Shown: positions 8,041 through 22,214 of the stretch, piece by piece
Position numbering within the stretch: the first letter of the stretch is position 1
How the letters are laid out: the number at the start of each line of letters is the position of its first letter
Made by a program: the position numbers and the translations under genes
The notes under the pieces: model-generated
The model's database searches: none
Seen by the model: the letters and a program-made list of their open reading frames with translations, nothing else
What the model was told of the DNA's origin: nothing
Assembly: GCA_009869945.1 (NCBI GenBank)
Contig: WIXG01000776.1
Coordinates: 1-22,214, forward strand
DNA: 22,214 bases
Direction: 5' to 3'
From: Mesaphorura yosii
Taxonomy: Eukaryota; Arthropoda; Collembola; Poduromorpha; Tullbergiidae

Positions 8041-8494
8041 AATTAAATCTACGATCTAAATTAAAACAATTATGCCTACGCATCTAAAGCTCTGTTTAAG
8101 CTACATGGAGAAGAGTTCCACTCACTCCTAATGCTAAATCGCTAATGCTAATGAAGTATTTCTTTTCTTAATCAGAGAGCATTCACAATTTGAAATTCGC
8201 AAAACGCTTGGGGTCATTTGAATATTGAGTTTTGTCACAGCTTTGTCTTTCCCTTATCTTAAAATAGCACGCGCGCGCAGGCACTCCGGAATGGCAGGCA
8301 GAATACGCGCAATCAAGCATACAATAAAAATGTAAACAAACTCACAGTGCAGACGCAGTCGTTATCAGTTATCAGTGCAATACATTTGCATTGTATTTAT
8401 AGCTCAGTCTAATCGTCCATCGCGTATTTAGTATTTGTGGTTAATAATCGGTCACAGAGTACAATAAATTTTTGGAGTATGCGGGAGTTTTTCT

Positions 8495-9760
8495 TCAGTG
8501 GGCGTGTGAGGCGGTCGAGGAGTGACCGCCGTGGGGGCCGGCCCCCGCGTAGCCGTCGGCGAGGAACTGCTGCACGTCGTTCAGATGGACTTCGGCGGCG
8601 AGGGAGGAGAGCGCGATGGGAATGAAGCCGATAAACTGGATGAAGGTCATGAACTCGACCATCTTGTCGAAGAAGATGGCGGCAAGGAGGAGCTCGAGAA
8701 TGGAGTGAACGTTGCAGAGGCGCCACAGGACGATGACGACCCACATTCGCAGCGACTTGACCACCTCCCCCTGGAAGACGCGGCCCTCCGGCGGGACGCT
8801 CGTGTTCTCGAGCAGCTTCGTGTAGAGAGCGATGTAGCGGTTCCAGCAGAGGCTGCTGACCATCGCCTGCACGCCGAGTATGACCGGCTGGAGGCCGCTC
8901 TTCAGCCCGCACCGATGCTGCGCCACGTGGGCGCCCCCCGACGGCTTGGCGTTCTGCTCCTCCCAGTGCGCGTGGTTGTGGGCCTCCTCGTCGCCACCGG
9001 TCGAGATGAGGACGGGAAGGGGCGTGTAGGCGGCGTATTGCTTGCCCCGCAGCGGGTGACGGAGGATGTACGCCAGACAGCCAAACATGAGGAAAGTCGT
9101 GCCGAAGGCGTCGGCGAGTCCGTCGACCCAGTAGCCCGTCGAGCCCACGTTGCTGTAGCCAGGGACGCTGGAGTGGAGTGCGCGGGCGACGGTTCCGTCG
9201 AAGGCGTCGAGGAAGTTGCGGAGGGCGAAGACACCGACGCCGATACGGCGGACGCAGAGCGACTCATTGGCGATGCACTTGGCTGAGATCATCGCGAGAA
9301 AGACGTGAAAGATGGAGATGGCATTGGCGGAGATGAAGGAGAAGTTCGTGCCGAAGCGGGTCCAGTCGTAGATGAGCGCCGAGAGCGGGTGGTGCACGTA
9401 AAAATTGGGCAAGTCGAGGAGGAGCGACTTGACGTCCAGGTGGCAGTACGGCTGCGGGTGGCACGGCACGCGAACGACCGACGAGTTGCCTCCGCCCGTA
9501 TTGAGGGGCAGCTTGCCTGTGGACTGCTGGACCATCAGGAAGAGGAGGAGGTCGCCCAGGAAGAAGTACATCAGGAGCACCGAGACGGCTGTGTAGAGGG
9601 ACTTTCTGACCTCAAGGTGACTACCGAGCACGCCGACGACCCGCTTTAGCTCCAGCGTGTTGACGTGGAAGAGATTCATCACGGCTCTGGCCGGACTCTG
9701 CAGGAATTTCAAGACACTGGCTGACACGGACTCTGAAGACGTCTTGTGGACATGCACCAT
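8495..9760 (-). CDS. CPES: ceramide phosphoethanolamine synthase-like enzyme, copy 1
   Basis: An uninterrupted frame of 421 aa; the first real ATG is 9760-9758. It belongs to the CDP-alcohol phosphotransferase superfamily: the motif D-x2-D-G-x2-A-R is at residues 185-193 (DAFDGTVAR) and G-x3-D-x3-D at 209-217 (GYWVDGLAD). The N-terminus is followed by a hydrophobic segment (about 55-78), with more membrane segments at about 140-165, 218-233, 292-305 and 338-385. The family in invertebrates (Drosophila CPES) transfers phosphoethanolamine from CDP-ethanolamine to ceramide in the Golgi lumen. The luminal-type motif PCHPQPYCHLD (about 99-109) is shared with copy 2. The C-terminus is His/Gly-rich. 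GC-rich codon use and no introns. Minus-strand acceptor-like sites just upstream (CATTTAG, AG at 9811-9810) suggest a spliced non-coding 5' exon farther up. Another CDP-alcohol phosphotransferase specificity cannot be excluded. Confidence 0.8.
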   Translation of the reverse strand: MVHVHKTSSESVSASVLKFLQSPARAVMNLFHVNTLELKRVVGVLGSHLEVRKSLYTAVSVLLMYFFLGDLLLFLMVQQSTGKLPLNTGGGNSSVVRVPCHPQPYCHLDVKSLLLDLPNFYVHHPLSALIYDWTRFGTNFSFISANAISIFHVFLAMISAKCIANESLCVRRIGVGVFALRNFLDAFDGTVARALHSSVPGYSNVGSTGYWVDGLADAFGTTFLMFGCLAYILRHPLRGKQYAAYTPLPVLISTGGDEEAHNHAHWEEQNAKPSGGAHVAQHRCGLKSGLQPVILGVQAMVSSLCWNRYIALYTKLLENTSVPPEGRVFQGEVVKSLRMWVVIVLWRLCNVHSILELLLAAIFFDKMVEFMTFIQFIGFIPIALSSLAAEVHLNDVQQFLADGYAGAGPHGGHSSTASHAH

Positions 9761-10193
9761 CACAACCAGAAGCACAATTTCCTAATCTTGATTGATCTCG
9801 AGTTGCATTCTAAATGAAAGATAATAATTGAATAAGATTAGAGTTCACCGGCGTGAGTAATTCGTCAGTCAGTTGGATACAAATGACAGTTAACAGTTTG
9901 CAGCTGCAGTCCAAACGAAAAGCACAAAAGTTGGTTGGAGGTCAGAGTTCACGTGGAAACAAGCGAGAGCTGACCGACCGACTCCGGACTCCAGCAATCA
10001 GCGATCAGCAGCTCCTCACTCACTCGTGAACTCTGATCTGTCATTTATCTGCTGCAACTGCAACGACAAAGTCAATCCACTCGCTCGAGTCGAGTGTGTC
10101 ATTTTTTACTTCTGTTACACTTACGTACACAAATCCTGATCTGTTGATGAGTTGCTGAGGCTGCGATGTGAGTAGTTTCTTAACTTTAACTTA

Positions 10194-10210
10194 ACCGACC
10201 GACCGACCGA
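10194..10210. repeat. (ACCG)n microsatellite
   Basis: Four ACCG units in a row; a related ACCGACCGAC word occurs near 9972. Confidence 0.6.
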
Positions 10211-10970
10211 GCACCTCACCACCGAAAGCTAAACTAAATTGCTACTTGTCAAAAACTCGGCTGGTTGACTCGGCTCTTTTATTCTGCTTTTCGTATTCGT
10301 GCTGCTGCAATGCACATTCCGTACGCGAGACTCGCTCAGCAAGGATTTGGTCGGACCTTTCGTCTTTACATTTACACCTGAAATATGATGCCAGAAAGGG
10401 AAAAAGAAACCACGCTGAGAGGCGAGGCAAAGATGCGATGAGGAAAGCGGATAAACTCGTCGTCGTCAGCGAGTGAGCATGAAGAACAACTTGTTGACCT
10501 CCGATAAGACACAATAAAAAGTAAGAATATGCAAAATCAGAGTCTCCGAGAGCGAATGTTCCAATTTGTGCAGGCAAAATGCAAGACGCACGCACTTTTC
10601 GTTTCCTCTGGCGCACTGCACTGATTAGATTAATTTCCCTAATGAGAAGCTCAGCGGTCCGTCCGTCCGCTTTGCGTTTGGGCTCGCTCAAATCAGAAGT
10701 GCGAATGCGAGTGGCCAAAGCCAAAGCAAAGCAAAGCTGAATATTGTAGCAATTGCCTGGCTTGTTGCCTTTTGCCTGTTGCGTTGTGGTGGCAGCGGCT
10801 GGCACGCAGGCAGAGGAAGTTTATAAATTCAATTAACATTAACGAATCGACGTACCACTCGCGTCTCGGGACTGACGGCTTCTGGCCTATCGCGAGTAGT
10901 GAATATTAAATATTGGATGTTTCCTGTTTTGTGTTTGTACTCAAACAGAATGGAAATCGCTTAGCCAAGT

Positions 10971-12840
10971 GCGAGTGCGAATGCGAATTTGCGAATGCAC
11001 GCGTTCAAAGTCAGAAGAAAACGCAGATGACCGGCCGGATAACCGGCTTGAAACGGAACTGGAAATTGCCGAGGCAGCAATGCAGCAATGCAAACAAGCT
11101 TAAGATTCAGCTTTTAATGCATGGCAGGCTTTTTTTAATAGAGGATTTCAGGGCAATTTGTATGTATTTTGACAGTTTATTGGTTTCCGTTTCATGCGAA
11201 TGCGAATCAACGAGATTGAACTCTGTTTAGACAAGAATAAGAAAGACGAGCTGCAATGCAATCTTACGCAATGGCAAAGCAAAAGCAAGCGAATATTTGC
11301 GAATTTTGTCGAAGCGTCGAACCGTGGACGTGCTTTCAAGTATTTGCACAATCGAAAAAGGACTCGGACATTGTTTGCTTTGCGCTTCTTTTCAATCCTC
11401 TCGTCGTCTCGAGAAATATTGGATTCAAGTGGCTGTGACCATGAAATGAATTTGGCGCTTATTCAGCTATAATTCGATTGTGATAATCGAGCGGTGGCAT
11501 TTTACATTTAATATTCCGCATTCGAATTTTGCATTTCACATTTCGCATTTGCAATTTCAAGCCCTATACTTTCTTTCCTTTATGGAAATGAACTTTGTCG
11601 CCGTCGCTTTGTCATCAGCCGAATGAGACGATTCCACGGTAATTGCAGCCTGCGCTGTATTATTATTAAAATAATGCTGCCACTGCCACGCCACGGTCAA
11701 GGCTTAACGAGCCTAGCATGTCGATGCCGTACGTATTTCTGGTGAATTGATACACTGACTCACTGCCATGTCATGCCATGCTATTTCGAATTCAAAACTC
11801 GTCGCCACTACTCACAAATGCAAACGCAAATGGAAAAGCAAACTTGGTTTGGTGAATGGTAAACTGAATGGCAAATAAGCAGTGTCCATGAATCATCGCT
11901 AATCGCCAATCGCCAGTCGCCTGAAACGCGTGGACAGTGGACATGAAGTGCGATATCGACCATCTGGGAGCCCATTTGCGAAAGCGACTTGAACTCTGAA
12001 CTCCTCCGCTGCGTTTTATTTCTATCTCAAATTGTCTCATTCACTCCTTCGCCTCCGTCTGTCCGTTTCTCACAAATGCAATGAATAAAATATGATGGAA
12101 CACGAAAGAACTTTTTTTATGATTCCTCGTACAAGTACGAGTAAGTGCGTAGTGAATAAAATGTGAAATGCCAAAGTGTGTCATGCCAACAAGCGAACGC
12201 AAGCGAAAATGTTCTAACGTAAATTACCGCGTGCTGTGGCTGCCGCGGCTGTTGCTTATGCTTTCAAGTCTTTAATTGTGGATGGAATTCAATTCAATGC
12301 TGCAACGCAACGCTGTAAAAACGGAAAGCAAGCGCTGCGCTCGCTGGAAATCGCAATCGCGTGGATTGCAATCGCAAAATGCTCGTTACCGTTTTTACGC
12401 TGAGTTCGTCTCAATTCACAAAGAAAGAAAAACAGCACGAAGGTTCCGATGATATTTGGATGATGAGTACTAGACGAGACGAGGAAACAGGATGTGAATT
12501 TATGGATTGTTTTCTGTCAGCGAAATGCGAAATCTGAAATATGAAGTGTAAAAGTGGAATCATTAAAACGAGGACAATTGAAACGAATTCAGGCTGCCGC
12601 TGTGCTGCGAACAGAAAAGAGACTTTTGCCTCACGTCGTATCGGATGATGCATGATTTCATACGCGGTGCAGTGTTTATTTACGTAAATGGAGTGAAGAG
12701 TGAGTTTACTTCACTTCTACTATTTAGAAGGCTGACTCACAAATGCGCGATGCGATTAGAAAACCGCAGAAGGAATCAAAGCTCGTGCTCTGTTGTGGTT
12801 ACGCAATCGTTGCACGCAATCGCAATCGACGCAATTAAAT
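10971..12840. repeat. cryptically simple region rich in GCGAAT / GCAATCG / GCAAATG words
   Basis: Clusters of near-identical 6- to 8-nt words recur at 10971-11000, 11194-11208, 11285-11308, 11515-11558, 12350-12378 and 12801-12836 in both orientations (for example GCGAATGCGAA, TTTCGCATTTGC, CGCAATCGCAATCG). The copies are not phased tandem repeats. The same words appear in other non-coding spots (1107-1133, 15756-15774, 15951-15978), so they seem to be a genome-wide non-coding habit. Confidence 0.45.
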
Positions 12841-13271
12841 TACGCTCACCGATGCCGATTTCGGTGTTTCTGTTTCCCGCAATGCCGAAGAAAATTAATT
12901 AACGCGAATTAAAATTAGATTTTGCTTCATGTGTTAGGAATTCATGAATCATAGCCACGTGCTCAGTTGAAGCAGCGTTAATTAACTCGGCCTTAAAATA
13001 CATTTTTATGGGGTTCGTATCGGGTGCGGTGCGATGTTTGCTTTGCTAATTATTCGTTGGGTGACAGGCAGAATTTGTTTGAAGTGCAATCAAGCATGTG
13101 GCGAGGCAGGCAAGGACATGAAAACCCGTGGCGCATTCGCAATAAAATGTGGGCCACGGGTGGCGAATGAATCAGTGAGTAGTGAACACCAAAATGCAAT
13201 TATGAATTCTGAAGAAATTCATAACATTTAATGGCCGTATAAAACGTTTTCTTTATGGTTTATGGTTTTGT

Positions 13272-18568
<5,297 letters not shown>

Positions 18569-19432
18569 CCTGCTGGAACTGCAAACTGTCAGCTGCAAAC
18601 AGCACAATTACAATTAAGTAACGTTATTAATTATGTACGCAAAGTAGTTAATCTCGTTAAGGAAACGCCTGGACGACGCCTTAACGCGTGAAGAATTAAA
18701 ACCGGGTCGTCAAGTCATGGTCGACTTTTCAATTGATTTCAAAGCAGAGATTTCCCTCCGCATTCGCACTTTGTTGACGTTTGAGAACTCGTCGATTCTG
18801 TCTAATCTTGATTTTTTTGGCAAGAAACACGAGGTCAATTAATTATTCTGCCTCTTAATCACGAATTAACCTAAGAAGTTTTGCTGCGCTACGCTAAGCA
18901 GAGATTTTTGAACCTCGGAACACGTGCGAGATTGAATTCTTGACGACAATCGGCTTATTTTGTCGTCAAAAGTCTACAAGTCCCATTCTGCTCTGCTTGA
19001 AATCACGGCCGTCGGCGGGCAGTGTCTAGAGCCTCTGAAGTCGTACTACAAGAGAAATGAATACTGGAAACTGCAGACTGGAAAAGATATGAACCACTGA
19101 CTTGATACAGCACAGTTGTGAGCGTTCGAATCAGAATTCATGAAGAACGAGCTGGTCCTCCAAAATAAAATCTCAATTGCGACTTTCTCGTTTGCTTGGT
19201 AACCTTGCCGAAAATAAAATTTCGGCGGTAGATAGAAACACTTTACATTTACACGCATTGCCATTGATATTAATTAATTGTCAGTGACGGTAATCACGTA
19301 GAGTAACTAGGCGAGCAGCGACAGCAATGCTGAATGCAACTTCTTCTGTGCCGAAGTCTTCAAAGTCGAGTTTTCCAGTCAGTTAGCCAGCTAACCAATT
19401 AATTGGATTGAGCTAATGAGTTCGCCGTCGCC
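18569..19432. other. divergent promoter region between DHX35 and B3GALT6
   Basis: About 860 nt separate two divergently transcribed genes. No coding frame with domain features is seen. It must contain both promoters and 5' UTRs; no TATA box is obvious. Confidence 0.5.
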
Positions 19433-20659
19433 ATGCGAGGCCGAGTGTCGTGGCTGAGTTTGGTGCTGTGTTTCCTGGGTGGGTTCACAGTCGGGTCGTG
19501 GTTCCTGGCGATGGTGCAGCTCGACCCCAGCAGCAGCTGGTCAAAAGCAGCTGCAGGAGGCGGACTGGAGGGCACTCGTGCCCATGGAGCTGCCGGTGCT
19601 CTTATCAGCGACTTCAGAGAAACGGACCACGTCCACGTGCAGGCGCCGGTGCTGCTGGCCATCCTCATCCTGTCTGCCCCCCGCAACGCCGAACTTCGCG
19701 ACACGCTCCGGTCCACGTGGCTCAAGCTCGGGCCGGACAGGGCGCAGACGGGACACGTGAACGTCGTACGGCACTTTTTCGCCGTAGGAACGGAAGGCCT
19801 GCGGGAGAGCAAGCCGAAGCTGCTGCGGAAGCTGATGCAGGAGCAGAACACGCATCAAGACTTGATTCTCATCGCTGATCTCAGAGACTCCTTCTCCAAC
19901 CTGACCTCCAAGCTGGTCAAGGGCATTGACGCTCTAACGGCGATTGCGCCCTTTCAGTATTTACTCAAGTGCGACGACGACTCCTTCGTCCGGGTCGACG
20001 TGCTCGTAACCGAACTCCGGCAGAGGGAAGTACAGCTCCGCCAGGCGGCGAAGGACGATCGTTCCGGCGTGGGCGGCCCGCCGACGCCAGCGCCGGCCCA
20101 CGACTGTTTTTACTGGGGCTTCTTCGATGGACGCGCCCACGTGCTGCGGAAGGGCAAGTGGAAGGAGCTCGAGTACAACGTCTGTGATCTGTACGTTCCC
20201 TATGCCCTCGGAGGCGGTTACGTCCTCAGCCGGGACTGCACCTCCTTCATTCTGAGGAACCAACACATCCTGAAGAGATACGTGAATGAGGACGCGAGTC
20301 TGGGACTTTGGCTCTCGGTTATCTCGCCAGAGAGAAAGTAAGCCTAAAGCCTAAGCCTATCAACCCTCCTCCACCGTCAATTAATTTACCCGATCGAGCT
20401 TTAATTGTCCAATTTCATTGCGCGTGTCGTTCTTTGTAGGCACGACATTCGGTTCGATACGGAGTTCGAGTCACGCGGCTGCAGCAACACGTACGTTGTC
20501 CAGCACAAACTCAACGTGGCCGAAATGATCGAGCGATACCAAAGCCTGGCGGAGACGGGGCGCCTCTGCCCGAGGGAGCTCCGCCGACGCCCGGCGTACG
20601 AGTACAACTGGGACGCTGTGCCATCGCAGTGCTGCAAGAGAAATTCGTCACTCATTTAA
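19433..20659 (+). CDS. B3GALT6: beta-1,3-galactosyltransferase 6 (galactosyltransferase II)
   Basis: Exons 19433-20337 and 20440-20659 (intron 102 nt, phase 2) give 374 aa, against 329 in human. The enzyme adds the second galactose of the xylose-galactose-galactose-glucuronate linker that joins heparan and chondroitin sulfate to proteoglycan cores. It is a type II membrane protein of the medial Golgi. Seen: a short basic N-terminus and membrane anchor at about 6-29, a stem, then the GT31 domain with LRSTWL (92-97), FAVGTEGL, the DDD metal-binding motif in KCDDDSFVR (179-187), FYWGFFDGR, YALGGGYVLS and EDASLG (286-291). After the intron come RFDTEF, SRGCSNTYVV and the C-terminal SQCCKR. One NLT sequon is at about 156-158. 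The Gly/Pro/Ala-rich loop at about 208-223 makes it longer than human. The identification is firm. Confidence 0.94.
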
Positions 20660-20774
20660 TAGAAATGCATTGCAAAAACTGATTGTTATTAAAAATATGT
20701 AAATACGAATACGAATACATTTACAAGATGCCAAAAGCAAAAGCGAAGCCAAGTACATGTAAAATATTAAGTAC

Positions 20775-20780
20775 AATAAA
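20775..20780 (+). terminator. B3GALT6 poly(A) signal AATAAA
   Basis: Canonical AATAAA about 115 nt after the B3GALT6 stop codon, about 45 nt before the stop codon of the convergent THOC6-like gene. Confidence 0.65.
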
Positions 20781-20797
20781 AATTAAACAAGTCAGGT

Positions 20798-20803
20798 TTT
20801 TAT
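20798..20803 (-). terminator. possible THOC6-like poly(A) signal (TATAAA variant)
   Basis: Minus-strand TATAAA about 22 nt after the stop codon at 20826. No better hexamer is nearby, and the convergent B3GALT6 signal lies within 20 nt. Confidence 0.4.
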
Positions 20804-20825
20804 AGTTTTGCTGGCTGGCAGGCGG

Positions 20826-22214
20826 TTAAAATTCTTGGGCGACGACGTTGACGGAAGTGACCCAGTATTGACAGCCGACGTTGGAAATTAGGAGGCTGTC
20901 CGATTCGCCGGCCACGCTCACGACGCACTCAGCAGCTGCAGCCGTCGCTGCTGTGCGTGGAAGCGCGATCGAGTTGATTGCTGGAATTCGCTGCTCGCCG
21001 TACGTCGCCACGATTTTACGCGGGGCTCCTCCAAGGCCCGCGTAGTACAGCACGCCGTTCGTCCCACCCCAGAAAGTCTCGCCGTTGGTGCCGAAAACGA
21101 CGGTTCGGATGTCTTAAAAGAAGCAAAGTTTTATGAAGCATTTTTTTAATACGGAAATTATTGGCATTGGCTAGGCGGTAGCTTACCTAATTTGTCTGGC
21201 GAGACCACGCGTCCGTACACAAAATCGCCTCGGATGTTGTGCACGGCGGGGGTACTCGCCCCCTTCTCGGCCACTGCGACGTACGACTGATCCTCGTTGA
21301 TGGCGACATTCGAGACCTGCGGGACGGCAAAAATTAAGCAGTAATTAATTATTAAGAGCTATCAGTGAACAAAACTTCCCTCCATTCAAATCAGGCAAGG
21401 CAAGGCAAAGTCTTACAGGTTTGTCGTAGCGGGCTTTCCAAATCGGCCCCAGTGACCTGCTGCTCGCATCGTACAAATACACGGCTCCATCCAGCCCACT
21501 CGTGACGATCCGACTTCCACTGTAAAATAATTAATCAAAGAATAATGAACATTAAACAGAAAATACGTACATAAAAATATCTAGCATTAATTTTGGTATT
21601 CTTATCACCTGATCTTGCAAGCCGTCGGCGTTTGCTGGTGATCGGTGAATTCAGTGAGCATTTTCTCGGTTTTGATGTCGTAAATCCTGCCTCGGCGGTT
21701 CTCCGTGAGCACGGCCACCCTGTCGGGGTAGTTTTGGAGCCCACAAACGCCCACGATGTTGCTGGACATTCCAATGCTACTCGCGGGGTCGTCAGCAATC
21801 GAAAGTTGATTAACCGACGCCTTGTAGAAGTGAAGTGTGGATTTGGTGGCCAGGATCAGCCCGTGCACACCCCACTCCAGGCAGGTGACGGGGTTCTTTT
21901 CGGGGATCGCGAAGCTCTGCACCAGCGAGTGCGTTCCGTCTGCCGCTTGCCTACATAAAAATTAAGCCCCAGCGTCATCGACCTTTCGTCAAATCAAATC
22001 ACGACACGACACGATACTGACGGTACGAATTAAGAAACTAGGCGAAGAACGCACCTGATCACGTTAACATAGCCTCGGCTCGTCCCAACGGCGATTCGGC
22101 TCCCGTCGAAGGGGTCGAAGGAGTGAGCGTAAATGTCAGTGTGCACAGTCTCCATTTGCTCCCTTAATTTCGCTATTCTCTCGTGTCTCTTCTGCAGGGC
22201 TGTCGTAAACCAAA
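20826..22214 (-). CDS. THOC6: THO complex subunit 6-like WD40 protein (5' end outside window)
   Basis: Exons, all phase-consistent: 22214-22055 (cut by the window edge or starting near it), 21950-21609, 21519-21417, 21316-21187 and 21112-20826, about 340 aa visible. THOC6 is part of the THO/TREX complex, which couples transcription to nuclear mRNA export. The first visible exon has a helix (ALQKRHERIAKLREQ) before the first blade, as in human THOC6, then SFDPFDGSRIAVGTSRGYV. Blades follow: VTCLEWGVHGLILATKS, RIYDIKTEKMLTEFTDH, SGSRIVTSGLDGAVYLYD and FGTNGETFWGGTNGVLYY. The C-terminus ends with a short aromatic strand (SVNVVAQEF) that corresponds to the THOC6 end (AFSLSF). Repeats are divergent, so another seven-bladed WD40 protein remains possible. 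The 22214-22200 bases resemble an acceptor, so the edge exon may begin there. Confidence 0.6.

Larger units (their letters stand above)
6762..8494. other. AT-rich gene-free stretch
   Basis: About 1.7 kb with only very short frames lacking domain features. Contents seen by eye: an 8-bp inverted repeat (7326-7333 and 7347-7354), a perfect 18-bp TTAA palindrome (8023-8040), a short (CG)n run near 8269-8279, and several TTAATTAA words. A TATAAAAG word at 7291 has no clear gene after it. The right part (about 8396-8494) is likely the 3' UTR of the CPES-like gene, with a TATAAA variant poly(A) signal on the minus strand at 8401-8396. Confidence 0.5.
9761..13271. other. 3.5 kb without a supportable gene
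   Basis: Both strands hold only short or GTG/TTG-started frames without domain features. The left end should contain the promoter and perhaps a spliced 5' UTR of CPES-like copy 1. The right end (about 13200-13271) is the DHX35 3' UTR, with a possible ATTAAA signal on the minus strand at 13232-13227. A short (ACCG)n run lies at 10194-10210. Much of 10970-12840 is cryptically simple, built from recurring GCGAAT, GCAATCG and TTTGCATTTCG-like words. No RNA gene was recognised. Confidence 0.5.

Noticed and set aside
8522..9286. 254-codon plus-strand frame opposite CPES-like copy 1
   Set aside because: Antisense shadow of a GC-rich coding region; composition (Asp/Glu/Val/Arg-rich) is typical of mirrored codons, and the sense strand has the catalytic motifs.
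10242..10805. 187-codon open frame on the minus strand
   Set aside because: It begins at GTG, contains no internal methionine, shows no domain or good splice context, and lies in low-complexity non-coding DNA.
13034..13231. 65-codon plus-strand frame beside the DHX35 3' end
   Set aside because: Overlaps the likely DHX35 3' UTR antisense, shows no motif and has no splice partners.

Overview
The window is eukaryotic nuclear DNA from an invertebrate, most likely an arthropod. Genes are split by short GT-AG introns, nearly all 70 to 104 nt, with AATAAA-type poly(A) signals. The products are animal housekeeping proteins. Two genes resemble ceramide phosphoethanolamine synthase, an enzyme known from invertebrates such as Drosophila. 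Species cannot be fixed from sequence alone. All gene models were spliced by hand from reading frames, splice sites and phase agreement.

Layout, left to right. Minus: a FLYWCH zinc-finger gene broken by one in-frame TAG (211-831). Plus: PHPT1, protein histidine phosphatase (1484-2043, three exons). Minus: a SIAH-like RING E3 ligase (2318-3860, six exons). Minus: BBIP1, a BBSome subunit (4231-4485), with an RFX X-box-like site upstream. Plus: a small unrecognised TPR-like gene (4801-5292), possibly broken. Minus: an unrecognised 214-aa protein (5348-6066). Minus: a Merlin/ISXO2-like transposase N-terminal fragment (6471-6761). Positions 6762-8494 hold no gene I can support. Minus: CPES-like copy 1 (8495-9760, intronless), then 3.5 kb without a gene. 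Minus: DHX35, a DEAH-box helicase (13272-18568, ten exons). CPES-like copy 2 (16176-17348, intronless) lies inside DHX35 intron 2 on the same strand. Plus: B3GALT6 (19433-20659, two exons). Minus: a THOC6-like WD40 gene running off the right edge (20826-22214).

Most neighbours are unrelated in function: histidine dephosphorylation, ubiquitination, cilia, mRNP remodelling and export, sphingolipid head-group synthesis, and proteoglycan linker synthesis. Several pairs are tightly convergent with nearly touching 3' ends (PHPT1/SIAH-like, TPR-like/214-aa gene, B3GALT6/THOC6). The most unusual architecture is the pair of intronless CPES-like paralogues around and inside DHX35. The only long intron seen (2,483 nt) is the one that houses copy 2, and no AATAAA or ATTAAA follows that copy before the next DHX35 exon.
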